64,000 nucleotides of DNA. Origin: Thermoplasmatota archaeon. GTDB taxonomy: Archaea; Thermoplasmatota; JAKEGO01. Every line of letters begins with the position of its first letter. Position 1 is the stretch's first letter. Position numbers and translations under genes: made by a program. The notes under the pieces are model-generated. The model saw only the letters and a program-made list of their open reading frames with translations, was not told where the DNA came from and searched no databases. The DNA lies in NCBI GenBank assembly GCA_028279595.1, contig JANQNK010000001.1, positions 1 to 64,000 of the forward strand, given 5' to 3'. This document shows positions 8,854-17,214 of the stretch, one piece after another.

Positions 8854-10962
8854 ATCCTTCTTCCAGAATGTCGTTAGCTCTGCCATCGGGTCCGCCGACA
8901 GTCTCAATCCCGGGATCTCCTTGGTGTAGTGATTTGCCCTCTTATCGAGGATCATGGCGACACCTCGGTCCTCCTCCGACCGGATGAGCCGACCAATGGC
9001 CTGCCTTATCTTCCTCCCCGCTGGAGCATGGATCGTGTATTCGAACCCACGACCGAACTTGATGTCGTAGTAATGCTGCAAGGCTCTCTGTCTCGCCGTC
9101 GGCTTCGGGAACGGCATTCCTACGATGACCACCATCTCGAGTTGCTCACCGGGGAAGTCCATACCCTCGCCGATGCGGCCGCCCATCACACCGAAGAGAA
9201 CCGGTTTCTTCGTGGAGATCGTCGGGCCTTCGGTCTCGGGGACTGCTACCTTGTCCACGGCGTCGGGGTCAGGGATGGCCTTCTTGTACTTGTTGACAAG
9301 GGTCATGAACTCGGCCTGAGACATTCCCTGCCTCTCGACGAACATCGGCCTCTTGACGCGGGCCGTCAGGCCGGAGTCCAGGAACTCGTTCATTAGGCGG
9401 TACGAGGGGAAGAAGACGGCGGAGGAACGGTCGACATTCCCGAGCCAGGTCAGAAGGTAGTTCATCATCCTAGCCCTGTTGTCATGGTCGAACCTGATCT
9501 CCTCGTATCTTGTGGTGACGTCGTTGATGTAGCCGACCTTCAGGTTCTTCGCGGGGAAGGGTGACGGTACGATCAGCAACGGGGTCTCATCAGGAAGCCC
9601 TATCGAATCCCTGTACTCGTCGAGCGGACGGAGCGTTCCGGACATGTGTACGGACGAGTGGAACGCGTTCACTGCTCCCGTCACCCTCGCCGGGTCCATG
9701 CAGAAGGCCTCAATCGCAGGGTTCGGTCCGCCGATGACGAGCTGCATGTAGTCCTCCTCCATCATCTCCCGCCAGAACGTGAGGAAGTTGGAGAGGTTGA
9801 AGAGGTACGACCTGGGCAATCTTCCGGCAGCCCTCTTGGCATCACGGATGGCTGAGCCATGTCGATGTAGGTCCGTGAGTATCTCGCCGACCCTGAGGCT
9901 CGTCACTCCGAGCCTGGACATGAGCTCCGTACCGACCTCGTACGGAGGCAGTGCGCCATCGTCCTCGTAGACGTACTCCTCGACGAGGTCGGTGATGATC
10001 TCCCTCAGTATCGCGATGAACTTGACAGCCTTCGTCTCCTCGGCAAGGAGCGGGTCCTTTGCCGACCTGGCCTCGGCGTCGCATCGGTCCAGCGAGGCCA
10101 TGGAAAGGGAAGCGGATGCGAGGTCCCGGGCGAAATCCGGAAGATTGTGAGCCTCGTCCACCACCAGCACGATGGTGTCGAGGGTGCCCATCATGCTCTC
10201 CATCCTGCGGCGCATGAACGGATGGAATGCGAAGTTGTACGGGACCACCGTGACGTCGGCCTCCGGGATCAACCTCTTTGCGGCCTCGTAGGCGCATATC
10301 CCGCGGGAGTGACACTCCTCAGAGAACCGTTCAGCAGTGGGGTGCTCCGACCACACCCATTCTGCGAGGGCGTTGATGTCGTGGTCGAGGAGCCCGGCGA
10401 AGTATCCGCAGGGTTTGATGCCCCGTCTCTGCTCGATCCGGTCCCGCCGCCTCTGCTCCTTGGAAGGACGGTCGTCGGACATCAGCAGGTCAGCCAGGCC
10501 GACACGGGACTCCGCCTCGAGGACCTCCTCGTCTATCGTCCTGGAAAGGGTGCTCTCCCTTTCACGCGCAAGCCTGGCCTCCCTGATGGCGGCCTTCTTC
10601 CTGTCCGCACACAGCAGAGTATGCTCCTCCGGGGTCGACGACTTCAGTTCCATGTCGTCCTTGGCCAGAAGGCAGAGGTTCCTCCTTCCCTGCAGGGCGA
10701 TGACGCGAATAGGTCTCTTCTCGGAGATCGCCCGGGCCTCTGCTATCACCTGTTTCTGCTGGGCGTTCGTCCTGGTGGAATAGAGTACCTTGAGCCCCTT
10801 GTCGAGGGTTACGTCGAGTATCCCCGCAAGGGCGGAGACCGTCTTCCCCGTCCCCGTCGAGGCCTCGATGACGACCGCCCTCTCCTCCTCTACCACCGAG
10901 CGGATCGCGTCGACAATGGCCATCTGTCCGTCCCTCGGAGGATACGGGAATATTTCGGACAT
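8842..10962 (-). CDS. XPD/Rad3-family iron-sulfur DNA helicase
   Basis: This is a superfamily 2 ATP-dependent 5'-3' helicase of 706 residues. The Walker A motif STGTGKT lies near residues 40-46 and the DEAH box (VVDEAHNLPDFA) near residue 268. Between them are four cysteines in the order LC...KPC...EEC...GIC, the arrangement that holds the 4Fe-4S cluster of XPD and DinG. The C-terminal half has GRIGEGMDFPG and QAIGRLIRSEEDRG, matching helicase motifs V and VI. In archaea this family acts in DNA repair or unwinding of damaged or structured DNA. ATG 10962 is about 28 bases after a TATA-like CCTTAATACC on the minus strand. XPD is the more likely identity; DinG-like naming is possible. Confidence 0.9.
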   Translation of the reverse strand: MSEIFPYPPRDGQMAIVDAIRSVVEEERAVVIEASTGTGKTVSALAGILDVTLDKGLKVLYSTRTNAQQKQVIAEARAISEKRPIRVIALQGRRNLCLLAKDDMELKSSTPEEHTLLCADRKKAAIREARLARERESTLSRTIDEEVLEAESRVGLADLLMSDDRPSKEQRRRDRIEQRRGIKPCGYFAGLLDHDINALAEWVWSEHPTAERFSEECHSRGICAYEAAKRLIPEADVTVVPYNFAFHPFMRRRMESMMGTLDTIVLVVDEAHNLPDFARDLASASLSMASLDRCDAEARSAKDPLLAEETKAVKFIAILREIITDLVEEYVYEDDGALPPYEVGTELMSRLGVTSLRVGEILTDLHRHGSAIRDAKRAAGRLPRSYLFNLSNFLTFWREMMEEDYMQLVIGGPNPAIEAFCMDPARVTGAVNAFHSSVHMSGTLRPLDEYRDSIGLPDETPLLIVPSPFPAKNLKVGYINDVTTRYEEIRFDHDNRARMMNYLLTWLGNVDRSSAVFFPSYRLMNEFLDSGLTARVKRPMFVERQGMSQAEFMTLVNKYKKAIPDPDAVDKVAVPETEGPTISTKKPVLFGVMGGRIGEGMDFPGEQLEMVVIVGMPFPKPTARQRALQHYYDIKFGRGFEYTIHAPAGRKIRQAIGRLIRSEEDRGVAMILDKRANHYTKEIPGLRLSADPMAELTTFWKKDSTL

Positions 10963-11023
10963 CGGCCTTGCCAGTGGGCCAGTCGGTATTAAGGCTTTGT
11001 TAGAACGGTGAAAGTGAACGTGT

Positions 11024-12751
11024 CTATCGTGCAGATCCGGCGACCCTCTCGTTGAGGTACATCTGGACGGCCGTGTCGATTACAGAACGTGTCTCGTCCG
11101 AGAGTGCCACGGCGGACAGCACCTCATCGAGTCCGGGGCCTGGCAGGCACCAGTAGGAAGGTATGTAGGTCCCCTCGAACGGCGCGTCGTCCGGGATCTC
11201 GACGAGTGCGCGGAGGAATACCAGGAGCCGAGTAGTTCCGTAGACCCTGCGGCTGTAGTACGGGGCTCCCCTGGGTATCAGGTCCATGTCCCGGCCGAGG
11301 GCCTCCATCGCCCGTCCGGTCACGCCGAAAAGAACGGATGTCCTGCGCTGCAGCGCCTTCATCACCGTGGGCCCCCCGTCCACCGTCGCAGTCTGCCTGA
11401 GGTACGAGAGTATCGCTGCCGAGATGACGTCCCTGTCGGTGTCGAAGTCCTTCCTGCTGACGGAATCGACCAGGGCGTCGAGGCCTCCCGACACCGCCTC
11501 TCCGAGGTCCCGACTCGATATTATCGACGCCGTCGAGTACATCGAATCCTCCAGCGCCTTCACCAGCGGAGATTGGTCGTAGAGGAACGCCGGGCGGTAC
11601 TCTGGATGGATCGCCTCCTCGTCCACGAGGAGGTCCGGCGACAGTGTGTTCGGGATCGATATATTGGCCGTTACCCTTCCGCCGGTCAGTCTGGTCATCC
11701 CTGCCTCGAGCTCCCGTGCGCGACCGTTCTCGAAGACCTTGATGAGGTTGAATATCGTCGACCTGCCGAGGGTCATGAGGCGTCTTTCAGGCCACGGCTT
11801 GAGCCTGTCGATGGCCACCATCGCCCGCCTGACATGCTTGTTCGACACGATCTCCCTGATCGCGTCGTCGGAGCTAGAGCCCACGTGGAAGTGTCCGTCG
11901 ATCCCGTTGATGAATAGCGCCCTGACGGCCCTCCTCGGCTCGTCCACACTCTCCAGGGCCTGCTCGAGTGCTGCGATGAGAAGTGACTCGGCCGACCGTG
12001 ACAGCGGATCGTGGTAGATCGTCCTGTAGGCAGCGAACCTCGCGGCCAGGATTATCTCGATCCCTCGGATGGCGTCACCGCGAACCACTATCCAGTCCCT
12101 TCCCGCCTTCTTTCCAGCGTACATCGACCTCTCGACCACGGACCTGAACAGTGTGCCCAGGTCCCGTCCGAAGGGGATGCCGGAGTAGTGAGCGTCCCTT
12201 ATCAGGTAGTCCATCCTGTCTGCGTCGACGTCGGAAGAGAGTATGGATGAAAGGATGCCAGCCTCCCCCGAGATTATCCTGAAGACGTCCGGAGCGAGGT
12301 CAGGGGTGATCTCGGAAAGTTCCGAACCCACGAACTCGAGGGTGAAGTCCTCGTGACCCCGCGCCGGTCTCCACCCGTGGCGGACGAGCTCCCCTCCATC
12401 GACGTGGAAGATATCGACGTCCGGACTCCACGACGGGTTACGGCGCAGAAGGATCTCCATGGCGTGGGAGAACGGGCCGTGGCCGACGTCGTGGACCAGG
12501 GCGGCCATGCGAACCGCGGCCAGCCCCTCCTTGTCCTTGACGAGACGTTTGTGCATGAGGGACGCCCAGTAGAGGACACCGAAGGAATGCTCGGCCCTCG
12601 TATGTGTGGACCTAGGATAACGCAGATAGGTGAAACCGTTCTGCTTGACCGAACCCAGACGGCGGAACCTGGCGCCCTCCGTCACGGTCCTCTCGGTATC
12701 ATCGAGGGCTATCCTCGCGTTCAGAACGGGGTCCAGGACCGATTCGGGCAC
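11024..12751 (-). CDS. HD-domain phosphohydrolase (COG1078, SAMHD1/dGTPase-like)
   Basis: The protein has 575 residues. The N-terminal DPVLNARIALDD...FRRLGSVKQNG and the metal-binding H...HD...D set are visible: STHTRAEHSFGV, then VHDVGHGPFSHAME, then SDVDADRMDYLIRDAHYSG. These are hallmarks of the COG1078 branch related to dNTP triphosphohydrolases. The long C-terminal part (about residues 230-575) is not recognised. The likely role is hydrolysis of a nucleotide or a nucleotide-like phosphoester; the substrate cannot be read from sequence. GTG 12751 is chosen because the family's conserved N-terminus begins directly after it and a TATA-like element lies about 26 bases upstream. It is divergent from the transglutaminase gene. 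Confidence 0.85.
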   Translation of the reverse strand: MPESVLDPVLNARIALDDTERTVTEGARFRRLGSVKQNGFTYLRYPRSTHTRAEHSFGVLYWASLMHKRLVKDKEGLAAVRMAALVHDVGHGPFSHAMEILLRRNPSWSPDVDIFHVDGGELVRHGWRPARGHEDFTLEFVGSELSEITPDLAPDVFRIISGEAGILSSILSSDVDADRMDYLIRDAHYSGIPFGRDLGTLFRSVVERSMYAGKKAGRDWIVVRGDAIRGIEIILAARFAAYRTIYHDPLSRSAESLLIAALEQALESVDEPRRAVRALFINGIDGHFHVGSSSDDAIREIVSNKHVRRAMVAIDRLKPWPERRLMTLGRSTIFNLIKVFENGRARELEAGMTRLTGGRVTANISIPNTLSPDLLVDEEAIHPEYRPAFLYDQSPLVKALEDSMYSTASIISSRDLGEAVSGGLDALVDSVSRKDFDTDRDVISAAILSYLRQTATVDGGPTVMKALQRRTSVLFGVTGRAMEALGRDMDLIPRGAPYYSRRVYGTTRLLVFLRALVEIPDDAPFEGTYIPSYWCLPGPGLDEVLSAVALSDETRSVIDTAVQMYLNERVAGSAR

Positions 12752-12825
12752 GGCCAGGATAATCGGCTCACGATAGATAATCCTGTGGGAAACGTTTAAT
12801 TAACTTGCTGGACAATTCTACTGGC

Positions 12826-14109
12826 ATGAACGTCTGCCCCGAGTGCTACTATACTGGCAACACCGGAGTCTGTCCGGAGTGCGGCAGCGAGATGATCCCG
12901 TATCTCGATGACGCCCACGATTTCGAGGAGTTCAGGCGTCCCCGCGAACGCCGTGTCATCTCCCGGCACGGGGGCACGATCATAAGGGTCGTGACGGTAC
13001 TGGTGATCCTCATGCTCCTTTGGTTCTACACTGGAGGCAACATCATGGAGGCGTTCCTCCCCCAGAGCGGTCGGGTCTTCCCGGAGGACACCGAGTTCAC
13101 TGTCAAGAAGTCAATAATCCTCACATCGGAAGCGGACGGTTCGGATATGACCTATGACCTCTACCTTCCCGAGGACAACGATTACCAGGAGGTCCTGGAC
13201 ATCGAGATATCGCCACCGGGTACTATGGACCCCGGCAATTCCCTTCACATTGAATGGGAGTATGACAACGTCCCGAACGGCCAGTCCCGAAGGATCGAGC
13301 TCAATTACACCATCAAGACCAAGGCGAAGAAGCAGAAGATGGACTCATCGGACTCCGGGACCATCGGAGACATTCCCCAGAACTACATCGATTCATACAT
13401 AGCCCCATCGCGTCCCGAGACGGGAGCGCCCGACAACGCGATCAACGGCCAGCAGTGGTGGAACGATGACCAGAACGTCTGGACCATCGATCCGATGAAC
13501 CCAGAGGTCCAGCTCAAGGCAACCGAGCTCGGTCAGGGGAAGGTCAATGTCTACGATCTCGTCAAGGCCGTCTACGACTGGACCAGGGACAGATGGTCCT
13601 ACTCGACAGCGGGCGGCAACCTGAAGACCTGCCAGGAGATGCTCAACTCCGAATCCGGCGACTGCGACGACCAGTCCGTAGTGATGATCTCGGTACTTCG
13701 CGCCATGGGCATACCAGCCTGGCTGGAGCTCGGTGTCCTCTACAACAAGGACGCAAACAGCTGGGGCGGTCATGGGTGGGCCAATGTGGTAATCCCGAAG
13801 GGGAGCTCCCATATCATCGGTCAGATCGATGTCGTCAACGACGAGTTCCTGTTCCGCGACCCCTGGCGATTCACCGAATACATCGACGACGGCGACGGTT
13901 ACGATCTCCACGAATACTACACTGTCTTTCACGTGAGCGGCGGGGACGGCAACTTCGAGGTCAAGTATCATACTGTGGCCTACGAGGAGGACGGCGAGAT
14001 ATGGCTCGACAAGACCACGCCGTTCGTCGGCACCGAGGGTCTGGTCATCGCAGTTGCCGTTGTTGCGCTTGTCTACAGGAGAAAGCAGAGGATACAACAG
14101 GCTGATTAG
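12826..14109 (+). CDS. Membrane protein with zinc ribbon and transglutaminase-like domain
   Basis: The protein has 427 residues. It opens with a zinc ribbon (CPECYYTGNTGVCPEC), then a transmembrane helix (about residues 55-75, VVTVLVILMLLWFY), then a large domain with a transglutaminase core. The likely Cys is in SGDCDDQSV, the His in GGHGWANV and the Asp in FRDPWRF. A second helix (about 404-418) is followed by YRRKQRIQQ. The topology implies a cytoplasmic ribbon and an outside catalytic domain, a protease or cross-linking fold; the activity is inferred. ATG 12826 is preferred over an upstream TTG at 12805 because the A/T-rich GTTTAATTAA lies about 30 bases before it and the ribbon begins right after it. 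Confidence 0.8.
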   Translation: MNVCPECYYTGNTGVCPECGSEMIPYLDDAHDFEEFRRPRERRVISRHGGTIIRVVTVLVILMLLWFYTGGNIMEAFLPQSGRVFPEDTEFTVKKSIILTSEADGSDMTYDLYLPEDNDYQEVLDIEISPPGTMDPGNSLHIEWEYDNVPNGQSRRIELNYTIKTKAKKQKMDSSDSGTIGDIPQNYIDSYIAPSRPETGAPDNAINGQQWWNDDQNVWTIDPMNPEVQLKATELGQGKVNVYDLVKAVYDWTRDRWSYSTAGGNLKTCQEMLNSESGDCDDQSVVMISVLRAMGIPAWLELGVLYNKDANSWGGHGWANVVIPKGSSHIIGQIDVVNDEFLFRDPWRFTEYIDDGDGYDLHEYYTVFHVSGGDGNFEVKYHTVAYEEDGEIWLDKTTPFVGTEGLVIAVAVVALVYRRKQRIQQAD

Positions 14110-14135
14110 ACCGTCGTCTGAGGGCTGTTAAGAGG

Positions 14136-14152
14136 GTAGGGCTCCGACCTAC
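14136..14152. terminator. Small hairpin between convergent genes
   Basis: GTAGG and CCTAC pair around a 7-base loop between the stop codons at 14109 and 14174. It may act as a terminator for either gene, but the stem is only 5 bp, so support is weak. Confidence 0.2.
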
Positions 14153-14173
14153 TGAGTGCCTTTTCTGGTATCC

Positions 14174-15556
14174 TCACCTTCGGAACCTGTTCTTCCTGGC
14201 CTCGGCAGTGATGAAGATCGCAAAGACCGCTGTCAACGCAACCATTACGCCGAACTCCGGTACCTGCTCGGGAGCGTCGTTGTCGGTCCTGTTGGTCTGA
14301 GGTCTCTGGTCCGTCTCGTTGCCAGGTCCGTCTATCGGATAGGGATCGTCCGCGATACCGTCTCCGTTGTCATCAGTATTGTTGTGATCGTTCCAGTGGT
14401 TACCGGCAGTGTCGTTCTGCCACCAGTTGTTGCCATCGTCGTATCCCTGTGAGGATGTCCCGTTGTTGTTGTGGAAATTGTTGTAGTATACCCAGATGTA
14501 GGTGGCCATGTTCAGCATCACGCCATAGTTCGAGTTGTTGAATATCTCGTTGTGATAGATCTCCGACCAATTCGAGGACGTGTACTGGACACCGGGTCCG
14601 GTGTTCTGATAGAAGCTGTTGTTGAACGTGTCGATGGAGTCCGAGTTCATCACCTGGAGTCCACCGCCCGTGTTCAAGAAGACGTCGTTGTATTCAACGG
14701 TCATGTTGTCTGAATCGCCGATATATATCCCATCATCACCATTCATGTATACGTCGTTGCGGGCGATCTGCGAGTTCTTGGTATAGATGAAGTAGATTCC
14801 AGTGAACGTCTGGCCGTAGACCTGATTGTCCCTGACCGTGATGTTGTCGAACTGCCACTTCCGGCCCCCGATCAGATAGAAGTCCACGCCATACGTGTTG
14901 TACATTATCGAATTACCCTCGATCGATATGTTGTTCTGCGTGCCATCTCCTCTGATACCATCGTTCTCCTTGCCTCCCCGCCTGGTATTGTTGTAGATCC
15001 AGTTCATGTGGATATCGATGAATTCGGTATTGTAGAGATAGACGCCGTCGCCATTGAATCCGATATGACAATCGTACACGAAGATGTCCGAACAGTTCGA
15101 GATCCAGATCCCCGTCTGGTTGTTGTCCATGACCCAGCACATCTCGATACGGCCGTTCATGGAACCTGCACCGCCGGAGCCCGTGAAATTGACACCAAAG
15201 TCGCCGTTCGTGATGTTCATGCTCATCAATGTCACATTCGTGGCGGTCACGTCGAACACGGTCCCCGATCCACCGCCGTCTACGATGGTCTCCATGGACC
15301 CGTTGCCGATGATCGTTACCGATTTGTTGACGATCACGTTCTCCGAGAAAGTCCCATTGTACACATAGATGGTATCGCCATCATCCGCTGCGTCTATCGC
15401 ACTCTGGATGTCCTGGAAGTCCGTCTGCGAGTGCATCTCGTCATCCACGATCCAGACCGCTGCCCCCGCTGTGCCGACGGTCAGCATTCCCACAACAAGC
15501 ATTACCACCATACTCAAGCATGTGCTACGCATCAAGATCCCTCTGCGAATTGACAT
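14174..15556 (-). CDS. Secreted beta-helix (NosD-like) protein with PEFG-type C-terminal signal
   Basis: The protein has about 460 residues. A signal peptide ends near TAGAA and VWIVDDEMHSQTDFQDIQSAIDAADDGDTIYVYNG-like NosD entry sequence follows (about residues 33-70). Beta-helix turns extend to about residue 370, then a DDPYPIDG segment, a polar linker and EQVPEFGVMVAL...FITAEARKNRFRR. That tail is a P-E-F-G motif, a hydrophobic helix and a basic end. It closely resembles PEFG-CTERM and PGF-CTERM sorting signals of other archaea, which suggests processing by an archaeosortase (inference). ATG 15532, with GAGGG upstream, is an alternative start. It is GC-rich like its neighbours, unlike the beta-helix genes at the left edge. 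Confidence 0.85.
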   Translation of the reverse strand: MSIRRGILMRSTCLSMVVMLVVGMLTVGTAGAAVWIVDDEMHSQTDFQDIQSAIDAADDGDTIYVYNGTFSENVIVNKSVTIIGNGSMETIVDGGGSGTVFDVTATNVTLMSMNITNGDFGVNFTGSGGAGSMNGRIEMCWVMDNNQTGIWISNCSDIFVYDCHIGFNGDGVYLYNTEFIDIHMNWIYNNTRRGGKENDGIRGDGTQNNISIEGNSIMYNTYGVDFYLIGGRKWQFDNITVRDNQVYGQTFTGIYFIYTKNSQIARNDVYMNGDDGIYIGDSDNMTVEYNDVFLNTGGGLQVMNSDSIDTFNNSFYQNTGPGVQYTSSNWSEIYHNEIFNNSNYGVMLNMATYIWVYYNNFHNNNGTSSQGYDDGNNWWQNDTAGNHWNDHNNTDDNGDGIADDPYPIDGPGNETDQRPQTNRTDNDAPEQVPEFGVMVALTAVFAIFITAEARKNRFRR

Positions 15557-15598
15557 GATGTACGGGGTTTTTAAATATTCTTAATTCCCGGGGCGCCA

Positions 15599-16327
15599 TC
15601 ACTCCCTGAACATGTCCACCAGCTGCTCCGCGTCCTCGAGCATCGTGATGTTGTTGAAGATCACATGGCCAGTGGCCCCTTCGATGGTGCCGAGCAGTGA
15701 TCGGATGTCGTCCTTCGTGTAGTTGTAGTAATAGGGGCGCTCTCCGGGTGGCGAACCGTTCAGTCTGAAGTATATCTCACCCTCGGTCACCGGATTACGT
15801 GCGAACGGATCGACGGCGTGGATGACATCGAGCCCCTCCAATGCACCTGTGACGTCGGCTGTTGTCCATCCCCGTGGCTCCCAGGCGCACCTCTGCTCCT
15901 CCGAGGCCATCTCCATGAAGGCCCTGAGGTTCTGGACGTTATCCTCCGTCGCGTCGAACGACGGAGGGGTCTGGAACAGGATAACTGATGCATCCAGGGC
16001 ATCCGCGAACTCGGAGAGCTCCGCCCACCCCTCAAGCACCTCCTTCGACATCCTGAAATGGCCGTATCGGGACTTCTTCCTCGGCCCAACCTTGATGCCT
16101 GCTCGGGCATATGAGGGGCTGGTGGCCGGATGCGTGATCCCCTGCCACGCCTTGACGGTGAAGTCGAAGTTCACGGGCGCCCTGCTCCTCATCGTCTCTG
16201 CCGACTCGATCTTGGGTATCTTGAGAAATGTCTTCTGGACCTCCACGGTCTCCAGCTGTCTGTAATAGGCCTCCCGCCTTATCGGGAACCCGGAGGTTCC
16301 CACCAACGGCCCCGCCTGGCCTCGCAT
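15599..16327 (-). CDS. DUF72 (YecE-like) family protein
   Basis: The protein has 242 residues. It opens with PLVGTSGFPIRREAYYRQLETVEVQ and contains FDFTVKAWQGITHP, ILFQTPPSFDAT, WEPRGW and YFRLNGSPP...YYNYT. This is the order of motifs in DUF72, a TIM-barrel family of unknown biochemical function. The start is placed at ATG 16327 rather than an upstream TTG, because 16327 lies 28 bases from the shared TATA element at 16351-16360. It is divergent from dtdA, with only 59 bases between the start codons. The function is not established. Confidence 0.8.
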   Translation of the reverse strand: MRGQAGPLVGTSGFPIRREAYYRQLETVEVQKTFLKIPKIESAETMRSRAPVNFDFTVKAWQGITHPATSPSYARAGIKVGPRKKSRYGHFRMSKEVLEGWAELSEFADALDASVILFQTPPSFDATEDNVQNLRAFMEMASEEQRCAWEPRGWTTADVTGALEGLDVIHAVDPFARNPVTEGEIYFRLNGSPPGERPYYYNYTKDDIRSLLGTIEGATGHVIFNNITMLEDAEQLVDMFRE

Positions 16328-16350
16328 GCAGCCCAATCGTCAGGCGAGGG

Positions 16351-16360
16351 ATAAATATAT
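16351..16360. promoter_or_regulatory. Bidirectional TATA element between the DUF72 gene and dtdA
   Basis: ATAAATATAT is centred about 32 bases before ATG 16387 and about 28 bases before ATG 16327 on the opposite strand. It reads as a TATA box in both directions, so one element could direct both divergent leaderless genes. Confidence 0.5.
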
Positions 16361-16386
16361 TGTGGTCCGGTCCGTTCGAGGCCGTG

Positions 16387-17214
16387 ATGAAGGTCCTCGT
16401 GAGGGCGCTCAAGGACGACGCCAGCGTCAACATCGCCGACAAACTCGTCTCCATCAGGGAGTTCGAGGAAGAGGGTGAGTTCGAGGGCTACCCGGTATCG
16501 AGATGGAACGATTGGCATCTCGTTACGACACCGGAATACCATATCGACAACGAGCACCTCGACCGGAGGATATCTAATACCTTGGGGGATGACGTGGAAC
16601 TCATGGTGTTCCTCTCCAGGCACAGGAGCGAGAGCGGCGCCAGGTCGCTGACCGTCCACCCTCCCGGGAATCCTGCCTCGGCGGACCTCGGTGGTGTTCC
16701 GAAGACGTTGGTCCCCTCTGCCCCTCACGAGATGACGGCTGCCCTTCGGAATCTGGTCGGGACAGCAGAAGGGCTCGACTACGCGGTCACCTTCGAGGTG
16801 ACCCATCACGGTCCATCCCTCGAGGCCCCGACGCTCTTCATCGAGATCGGCTCGTCAGAGGCCGAATGGAACGACCCCGAGGCGGGCAAGGCCGTCGCGG
16901 AAGCGGTCTCCGGAATTATGGGCGGCATCGACCTATCGACCACAACGCTTATCGGCATCGGCGGAGGCCACTACGCCCCCAGGTTCACCGAGATAGTACA
17001 GGGGTACAATGCGTCCGTCGGACACATGATCCCGACCTACCACGTGGACAACATCGACGCTCCGCTCATCCTCCAGGCCATGGAGAAGACCGGCGCTGAC
17101 GGCGCCTACCTTCACAGGAAATCGATGAGGTCAGAACCCCGCAGGAGAATCATAGGATTGCTCGAGGACCTCGGGATCAAGGTCTACCGCGCCTCCGACC
17201 TCGAACCGCTGTGA
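16387..17214 (+). CDS. dtdA: D-aminoacyl-tRNA deacylase (archaeal DtdA/GEK1 type)
   Basis: The 275-residue protein begins MKVLVRALKDDASVNIADKL. It contains SRHRSESGARSLTVHPPGN, FEVTHHGPSLEAPTLFIEIGS and IGGGHYAPRFTE, characteristic of the archaeal and plant family that frees tRNA from wrongly attached D-amino acids. The His and Glu residues in these motifs are the likely zinc and catalytic ligands of the family. Length matches archaeal members. ATG 16387 gives the conserved N-terminus; the reading frame is open further upstream, but that part is poorly conserved in character. The 3' end overlaps the convergent SBBP gene by 38 bases. Confidence 0.92.
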   Translation: MKVLVRALKDDASVNIADKLVSIREFEEEGEFEGYPVSRWNDWHLVTTPEYHIDNEHLDRRISNTLGDDVELMVFLSRHRSESGARSLTVHPPGNPASADLGGVPKTLVPSAPHEMTAALRNLVGTAEGLDYAVTFEVTHHGPSLEAPTLFIEIGSSEAEWNDPEAGKAVAEAVSGIMGGIDLSTTTLIGIGGGHYAPRFTEIVQGYNASVGHMIPTYHVDNIDAPLILQAMEKTGADGAYLHRKSMRSEPRRRIIGLLEDLGIKVYRASDLEPL

